Source: Nectonema munidae | Lineage: Eukaryota; Nematomorpha; Nectonematoida; Nectonematidae | Assembly: GCA_030549495.1 (NCBI GenBank) | Contig: JAUIRK010000945.1 | Coordinates: 62,001 to 126,000, forward strand | DNA length: 64,000 nt | Direction of reading: 5' to 3' | In this document: positions 26,701-35,700 of the stretch, in pieces | Layout of the letters: each line of letters begins with the position of its first letter | How positions within the stretch are numbered: the first letter of the stretch is position 1 | Notes under the pieces: model-generated | Seen by the model: only the letters and a program-made list of their open reading frames with translations | What the model was told of the DNA's origin: nothing | Databases searched by the model: none | Made by a program: the position numbers and the translations under genes

Positions 26701-29700
26701 TTTAAAACAAAAGAAAGCAAACTTTTCGATGTTTTCCCTATGGGTGTGACAAAGTACTTCAAAATACTTATTTTGTAGCATCTGTCAATATCAAAATTTG
26801 GCTTGCAATGCTTTTTTATGAGCTGTAGATTATAGTAGTTTTTTAAATTTGTACACACATGCATGCTACAATTGCTACAATAATTGATTGCAAGATATTA
26901 ACAAACCGAATATAACAAAAAACCCACATCTGGCTTGAGAGACTCAGCAGGGGAAACACTTGCTTGTTACGTCAAGAAAGAGTTAAATGCACCCATCTTG
27001 GTTTACACAAGAAATTGATTACTATTTCTAAATTGCTATCCAACTAACGAATTGATTAACTAACTTCCAATAACCAGCTGACATTTCTGACTAGCAAACA
27101 AACGAATAATGAACCGGATAAATATATTTTATATAAATATTTTTCAAAACACATCTTCATGTTTTGAAACCCCAATGTTTTTTTAAAAAATTTAATTTAT
27201 TTAACTTTTATTTTTCATATTTTTCATTAAGACAAAAAAGTCGTGTTGCTAAATGTGTCACGATGTATTGTCGCGTCACTAACTTAATAACCTTCGAAAT
27301 TGAACTTAAAATTCCGCAATATACTTGAAGTTAATTTTAGGCATTGAAATATCTGGCAAAAGAGCAGTTGTGATTGGCAGAAGCAAGATTGTTGGAACTC
27401 CAATGGCAGAGTTGTTGAAGTGGAATAATGCTACTGTAACAGTCTGTCACTCAAAAACCCAAGACATACCATCAATCGTAAACTTTTTTTCAAATTGTAC
27501 ATAACACACCTTTTATGTATCCCTGACGAATAATGGCCCTGTTCTACCAAAGTCGTTAAAAAAAATTTAAAAAGATTTTTAACAGTATTAAAAACTAGGC
27601 AGATGAAATCAAGTCATAAAAGAACACAATGAAAATGAGATATATTTATATTATTTTAAACTTAAAACTCGGGTAACATCAATTTACAGTTTACTATCAA
27701 AGGTTGTAAACATTGAATAACCTACTTTTAGGAGAACTTATATTCTATGTATGATCTGAATTTTTGCTAATACACTCCCAAAAAAGTTAACGTTATCTTC
27801 CAATCAATTTTAATTAAGAATGCTGTCAATCAAGTAAACAAATTTATACAGAAGGGATATGACTATGGGTTAAAATACTATAAATCGATATATTGTATAT
27901 GTGATATTATAAATGTAAGGAAAAATATATTTTTTTCTATACTCACTGTCTATCAAAACTATGAAAGTAGAATAACGTGAAATAAACTCTCAACTTTTAC
28001 TCACTATAAGCCAAACTACATCGTTATTTGTCTTTGTTTATTACACCAGGGCGAGGAAAAATTGACCCAAAAAAATTAGAAAAAATTGACTTTATTGACT
28101 TTTTAAAATTTCATTGAATTGAACAACTATGAACACTTTAGAGAAAGTATTGAAAAATCCATGACTTTGTAATACAACAACATATAACTAATGACATTTT
28201 CTGATTTAAAATTCGATCATTTTCTAGCAGTTTTTTCAGTTTAGAAAAAGACTACTTCTAAAGTTAAAACTTGACAATTTTGTAATTTGGGATAAGTACT
28301 GCGAGAGATTTGAGAGTTTTCCATATTCATGATTTTATTGATTTCATTTTATTTGAATCGATTTTCAAGATACATTTTAACGCCACATTCGTCTTAAATG
28401 AAATAATGTTGAAGAAACAAGTGAAGGCATCTTTGACTGAAAAAGTCTCTATGTTGACGTTTTCCTACCAAATCAATGAATCGTGAATATTCTCTAATTA
28501 TCGTTAGCAAGTTTTGACACAGATTTTTTTTTAAACAATTTCTTGGTATTTGACAATAAAATTCCATCATCTTCATCATTAATTTCTTCACTGCTTGAAG
28601 ATTTTAATGAAAATATTTTGCTATTTTAATCAATTTGTGAATTTCGTTACAATTGGTACGTATTTTTAAAAAGAGATGTAAAAGAGAACGTATTTTTCTA
28701 TTACTAATTTTGAATGATTTAATGCCGGTAATCTACAATTTTGCATGATAACGTAACATTTAGAGTAAACTTGTGTAAAAGATGTAAAAAACATGCAATT
28801 ATAAAAAAGTTTGGGAATAAAATTCCATAACTTTTGCAGCGGATATATCGTATGTAACCGCGTTTGTCAACAAAAAAAATTGTCTTACAAAAAACTTCTT
28901 CATGTTTGACCTCAGTCAGGCAAACTTTACAGTAAAACCTTTTATTAAATGAAAAAAAGCCCAACTATTGTGCAAGTGTTGATATAAAGAAGAAATCTTG
29001 TATGTATCGCTTATAACAATTTTGGCACATTGAATCAAAAAGGGTTAAATATAACAATTGATTTTATTGACCTAAACTCGAAAAATTGACTTAAAAATTT
29101 GAAATTAGTTCAAAATTTTTTAGACTAAACAAGTAAAGATATTCAAAGAGTTTTTGCTAAACGGAAATAAAAGTTGACTTTATTGACTTTTACTCGCCCT
29201 GATGATTACATATATGTATATAAAAGGGAGAAAATGGCGTTTACTTTCTATTAGAAAATTTTCTGTCTGTTTGATTCTGATATAAATATATGGGGAGATA
29301 TTTGTGTAGATTGGTACTTGTTTTGATAACGTTTTAACTACAAATAAATTTGTAATAATATATTTGCATTTTTGCCAAATTTATCAATCACTTTGTCTGT
29401 AAGCTGGCTATTTATTATATTACGATGGACACTAGGGTGATTCTTAAATTTTTTTTTTGAATTTTCAAAATGACACCCTTCACATGAGGAGCAAGAGTGT
29501 CCAGATACAAGTGATCATACTGAATTTTAGCAAATTAAAAAAAAGTTCCCCTTCCAAGTAAAGTATAAATCAAAATATTCCAATATATCAAATATTTATG
29601 AAAAATTTATTCAATTATTTGATTTAATTTATTATTAATTTTTTTTCAGATTTTAATAATTATTTTCCATCCTAATTTGAAAAATGAGTTCCAAAAATTC

Positions 29701-32700
29701 AAGTTCAAGCGTTTAAAAAAATAAATCTATCTGGAAAAGGACTTAAATTTCAACTCCAAACAAAAGAGAGGTTGTAAAATTCCATTAGTTGAATCTCTTT
29801 CCAAATCAACAAGAGTGCCAACAAAATACCAAGTTCTTGGAAAAAGTTTTTATATAATAAAGTGAAAAGCCAAGGCGAGCGGATCAAAATTATGATGGAT
29901 GATATTGAGCTTCTCTGGACACAAACTTTAGATTTTCCAATTCTTTCAAACTTATTGTGAGAAAAAAGCTGAAAAATTTAATCTAACTGGAAAAGAAAAA
30001 TAAAAAAGGCAGTCTGAAAAGTTTATGCAAATCACTCTTTTGAAGTTATTTGATGTTACTAATTTCAATGGCTTATGGAAAATTTCAGAAGATAAAGAAT
30101 TATATAAAAAGCAACTTGAAAGTGAAGGAAAGGCCGGTTATTCCACATTGAAAAATGCACCATCAAGCTCAATTCATACAAGAAAAAGAATTGCAATCAA
30201 AAATGCTTTTTCGAAAACTTCTATCAAACAAACTGAAACAATCTCTGATTCTGAACAAGTTTAGTGAATGAATCATGATCTCCCGCCAAACCTTTTTCCT
30301 CATCATCGTCATGTGAAACTCACGAGCCAAAAAAGGAATTACTGGTACGGCGAGTCTTTTAGTGCGAAAAAAAATATTTCAACTCACAAAACTCATGAAA
30401 TCCTTTCGTGTATCAAAAATGAAGGTTAATATGATGTACCAGTGCCAAGACAATCATCCATATGGAAGAAAGTCATTAAAGAGGGAAAGGAAATGAAAAC
30501 TAAAATTTCCGGAGTTTTATCTAACAATGATTGTTTTTGTTTGCAGTTTGAAGGGAAAAGATTAAAAGGAGAAGAATATCAAGTTGTTCTTTTGAAAAAT
30601 CCAACTTTTGAAATAAAGCTTGGTATTCTCAATTGTAAGAGTGGCTCAGCAAAAGCTATTTACAGTGAGCTGGAGAAAATATTCGATGAATACAACGCGT
30701 GGAAAAACATTTCAATGATAATATTTGTGACACCACAGCTACCAACACAGGTTCTCAAGGGGGAATAGTTAAAATGATTCAAGACAACCTCGTTTAAAAA
30801 AGGCAATCCACAACCACAGTATATAGTTTGCCAACATGATGTCTTGGACTTGGTACTGAAACACGTGTTAAAGCATCTTTTTCCTGAAAAAACAACAAAG
30901 CAGCAGTTGAGCTATTCCTTTATTGAAAGTATAATGAAGAATTATAAGTGTCTTTAAGAAACTTATAGCAAGCTATTCTTGATTGCGGTGCCTAAAAGTG
31001 ATAATTTTTGATGGCGTGATGATTACAAGTTTTTATATGAATTGTGCATGAGCTATCGACACTTCAAAGTGAGTTCTCAGTGGCCCTTAATCAATTGAAG
31101 AGCTTTGCCAAGTTTACATCAAGCGAGGTGGAATTCTAGGGCAATTTACGCACTCGTTGGATTTTTTGTTGCCTAACTTGCGAGAGACTCTTGATATTGC
31201 GTGTGAATTCATTTCCAACGATTGGGCAGACGCTTGGTTTCGCTCCCAACATTATGATGAAGAGATATATGAGAAATTGTTGAAAGCCATTGAAAAGACC
31301 CAATGTATTAAAGCTTTAAAATCCTTTAGAACACTTTGGAAAAGGGAGAAGTCGAGATTAGATATAGCCAAGACGAATCAGAATGCCGAAAGAGCAATAA
31401 AATTAATGGAGGAACTACATAACAATTCGAAAAAATTTGAGTATTTAAACATGAAGTTTATAGGAAAAAACGAATTCTGATTAATCGCACTTCAAATTTT
31501 CCTTTCTCAAAATAAATTTAATATGAAATTGATTAAAAACCATTTTTTGAAAAATTAAATCATTTTTTAAATTAAATAAAATGAATCATATTTTCATTTT
31601 TTTACGACAAAGGAGGGGGAGGTTTTTTTATTGTTTGACAAAAAAGTTTCAAATTCTTGATTTATGGATAAAAGCTCCTCCTTTAAGAACGGTGTCAAAT
31701 TAAGTTTTTAATGATAACAAAATCTTGTTTTTCATTATTTGCGGGAGATTTTGTTCTGACATAGCTTTATTGTAACTTAGAGAAACGAAATTTTGCGTAC
31801 GTCTAAGTATTTTACATCTAACTGCGTAATCTTTTGTTGTAGGTGAAAGAAGCCGACATTTTGGTGACTGGATTAGGCAAAAAGGGATTTGTCATAGGAG
31901 ATTGGATCAAACAGGGAGCCGTTGTGATTGACTGTGGCATCAACAGCGTTCCTGGTTATATATTTATATTCCTTAATTTATTTTTATCTTTTAATTTTCA
32001 TCATTAACCGAAAGTTCGTAGAGAAGTGACTAACATTTCATCATCATCATCATCATCCATTTTGCCTTCTAGGCCTGGTTATTGTTTCCAAAGAGTCGGG
32101 GTCAACCAGTTTCCTGCTATATTTTATGTTGCTTGAAAATAGATATTAAAATTTTTAGAATCTTAAACATAAAAATAAATTTAAAAACTACTCACTCACG
32201 TTGTTTGACATGATTTAGGCATATCAAGTTTTAATATCAAATATTTTTATACAATAATCCCTCGTTCTACCACGGTTCACTTTTCGAGGCTTAACTACTT
32301 GGAAAATTTTTGGAGAAGTAGTATCTTTAAAAAGAACTGGACAAAATTTGAAGTTTCATCATTAACAGAAAGTTCGTAGAGGAGTGACCCAACTGTACGA
32401 CTAACTTTACAGTCTCACTTGATTATATTGAAGAAATAATTATGATTGTCAGGACTTAAATAATCTTCAAAAAAGTGCTAAAAATGTCACATATCTAATG
32501 TTTACGGTACTCGTAAAAGATAGCAAATATAAAGCAGAACAAGTATTTAACTTGGATGAAAGCAGTATATTTTCTAAAAGGATTCTCCAATTATAACCCA
32601 TTTACGGCCAATGTTCCTATTTTGGAACATAAGTAATTTCATCTTCGTCTGCTTTTTTCAATGACTTTGAATATAAATCGTCTGCGTTTTTTTAGATATC

Positions 32701-35700
32701 GTCTGCTTTGCTTGGCCTTAAATGGGTTAAGCTAAAGCACCTGGATTTAAAGACTAAAAAGAAAGAACTACTTAAGATTTTTATGTGCCAGCACAACTGG
32801 TTATAATGATAAAAGCAGAACTAATTTATAAACCAAAAAATATCAAATTTGGAGCAAACTCTAAAGCTATGACTGAAGAATGGTTTCATCAATGCTTTTT
32901 CCCACAGTAATAAAGCTATGCATTTGCGGACTTGGACTTGAAAGAAAGTTTGATCGCTTGTTGAAAAAAATTGTGTTCACAATGCGTGCAAAATTAAGAG
33001 GATTTTCATTCTGAAATTTATCAATTTACTACAGTGGGAAAATGTGTTACTCTTGCTATGTTGCTAGGGGAAGAAAGATTTTGTGACATAAATTATTTTA
33101 TATGCTAAATAAAAATTAGAGCTTATAGATACAAATTTGAATCCTTCAAATATGCAGATCGAAAAGAAACCACCATCTAGGTAGATGATAAAAATATAAT
33201 AAAACGGGAGTTGAAAAAAAAGTTGCTTACCAGTGGTATGTATGGCCATATGAAATCGAGTGAAATTTCAAAGCGCTTAAATGAGCCATCTAAGTCTAGG
33301 CTTGTGAAAAGCATACCCGTCTTTACGTATTAAACGAGTATTCGTTGTTTCTCCTTAAAGCAAACTCGATGGTGCTTTTTGAAGTAATCGTTAAGGAAAA
33401 ATTGGAAACCACTGTTCAAACTACAAAATGCAAATACAAGTTTTTACATCCCGAAAGTTTCATATATCCCACATATAAGTCTGGAACAGTCAAACTTCGG
33501 TAATCTAAACGTTTCATTCCTTGAAGTATTTTTCATGAATTGCTAGTTTTTTCGGACTAACCTTTTTAGTTTGTACATTCTTCGATCTACTACAAATAAT
33601 ATAAATTGGTGATTTCGACATTTCGTTTACTTTTGTTTCAAATTCTGAATGTGTTTTATATTTAAAATCTCAATGCTTTTCATCTAATTCAAAATTTAAC
33701 GACTTTATAAGTTAAAAAAGACATTTTTTGAATCATCATTTAGCCGTTAACTTTTGAATATTTTTGTGAAGATCTGATTCTTATAACGGTTTGAAACAAG
33801 TAAGTGATTTATGCAAAAATTTCGATTCCCCTAAAATGAACCTGAGCTTCGGGGTGCGAATTGCGAAGTTATTACATGGAGAAGTTCGTTATATTTTTTC
33901 ATTCTATGTCTAATACATCAATGTTTACTTGTGAAAGTGCTCTTTAGGAGAAACATGTGTATACAGTAACGTATCCAGAAATTTATATTTGGAGGGGCCA
34001 AATGGGGCACTAATTTACATGCTTACCTACTGGCTTTGTCTAAAATTAAAGCATTCTCTTGTTCGTATAAGCTCATTTTCAAAAATTAATTCATTATTTC
34101 ATTTCAATTTGTAAATTTCAATTTTTTTTAATGAAGGGGCCCGGCCCCAAATGCCCCATAGCTGGCTACGTGGCTGTGTGTATATGTGAGAACCATCTGA
34201 TTATTTGTATTTCTTTTTTTGTCTTTGGGATCACTTTCTTTGCATTAATAAAAATTCTTTCTTTCTTTCTTATAAAAATTCTTTCTTTTTTTTTCTTTCT
34301 TTCTTTCTTTTTTCAATTCTTTCTTTGTCTTAATAAATTTCAAATGAAAACGCACAAAAGATAGGGAGGTGTGTGTGGGTATGGAGCTGTCTTCAAGTGT
34401 AAGTATAGGAAAGTGATGTTACAGTCTTTTATTAGGAACTTTGTCAAGTCATTAATGAATTCGGCTGTTTGAGCATAGGATTCTCCGAGGATGAGGATAT
34501 CGTCTATGTAGATTTTCACTTCACAATTGCGGTGCTTGCTTTGAAAGGTCTTGATAATCTTCTTGAGTATGAACTGGAGCAGGCCTGGTGCAAAATTCGC
34601 CACTTTTGTGGGACGGGCAGTCTTTGAAAGACATAGTTCTTTTCTTGTATTCGAAAAACGAATGTTTTGGTAAGCTTTGTGTATTGCCAGTCCATAAAAC
34701 GCATTCTTTATGTCCATGCGACAGGCATAATTAAATTTGATAGGGATATGTAGAAGCGACGTCACTCCTACTAGGGTAACTTCAGGTCAGTTGAGAAGGG
34801 AAAGTTTTGGATGTAGCGAACAGCATTACCTTTCTTAGGAATTACAAACGTAGGTGATATATATGATACGGGAATTTATTTCTTCACGAAGTGCACCAAA
34901 TTTCAATAGGGCAGGTATAACATTACTCTTGATAAAATTGCTTTGTTTGTAGGACGGCTGACGATATCGGGAGAAAAAGTTAAACTTCATAGATGATATT
35001 ATTATAACAGGTTTGTATCCATGCTGTAGTATCTGCCTTGCTTTATTACACTCTAACTCCTTGGGACATGTCCATTTAGATGCCGTCGAAGGAGGCAGTA
35101 CGTAGTGACTCTCCTTGTATTACTTCATACTTCTTGGGAGCCCAGAGAGAAAATTGTTCAACCGGAGAGCCTGCGGGAATGTCGATACCGGAGTTCTCAT
35201 CATTGATGTCTTCATCGTACACGAGAGGGTCTTCTTCAATTGTCTCAAATTCAGGAGAGATAACTTGCCTAAAAATATTCCTCCACGTGTCGGATTTGTA
35301 CAGATCCTCGGATAAAAGGTATTGTAGGGTAGTTACCATTCGGAGTCCAAGTTCAGGAGTGTCTGTGTGTTTAATCTCTCGAATGAAATTCTAGTGGCTA
35401 TCATAACCTCTAAACTCTGCAGTTAGAGGTCCACTGAATTCAGGATCTTTTTCTTCCTCCTCTAAGACTTGCAATACTTTAAGGGGTCCAAAAACGTCAG
35501 ATAGGATTACCTGTAAGGCGTCATGTGACAGTGTTACTTGAAGGCGATATTGGTATATCTTCCATTGGGAATGGCCATTCTGTGATGTCCTTGGCCACCT
35601 TATCTATAATGTCTTGGAAGAAAGTAGACGGCGAGTCGATGCAAGGAAGTGCAGGTGTGTGACTAACTATCGGCAATGATGAGACCTCAGATGAGATTAA

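Noticed and set aside
34131-34364. Plus-strand frame with Phe/Leu-rich repeats
   Set aside because: It is a translation of the end of a hAT MITE and the (TTTC)n microsatellite.
35080-35394. Plus-strand open frames over the LTR-element fossil
   Set aside because: They are antisense shadows of the fossil pol sequence.
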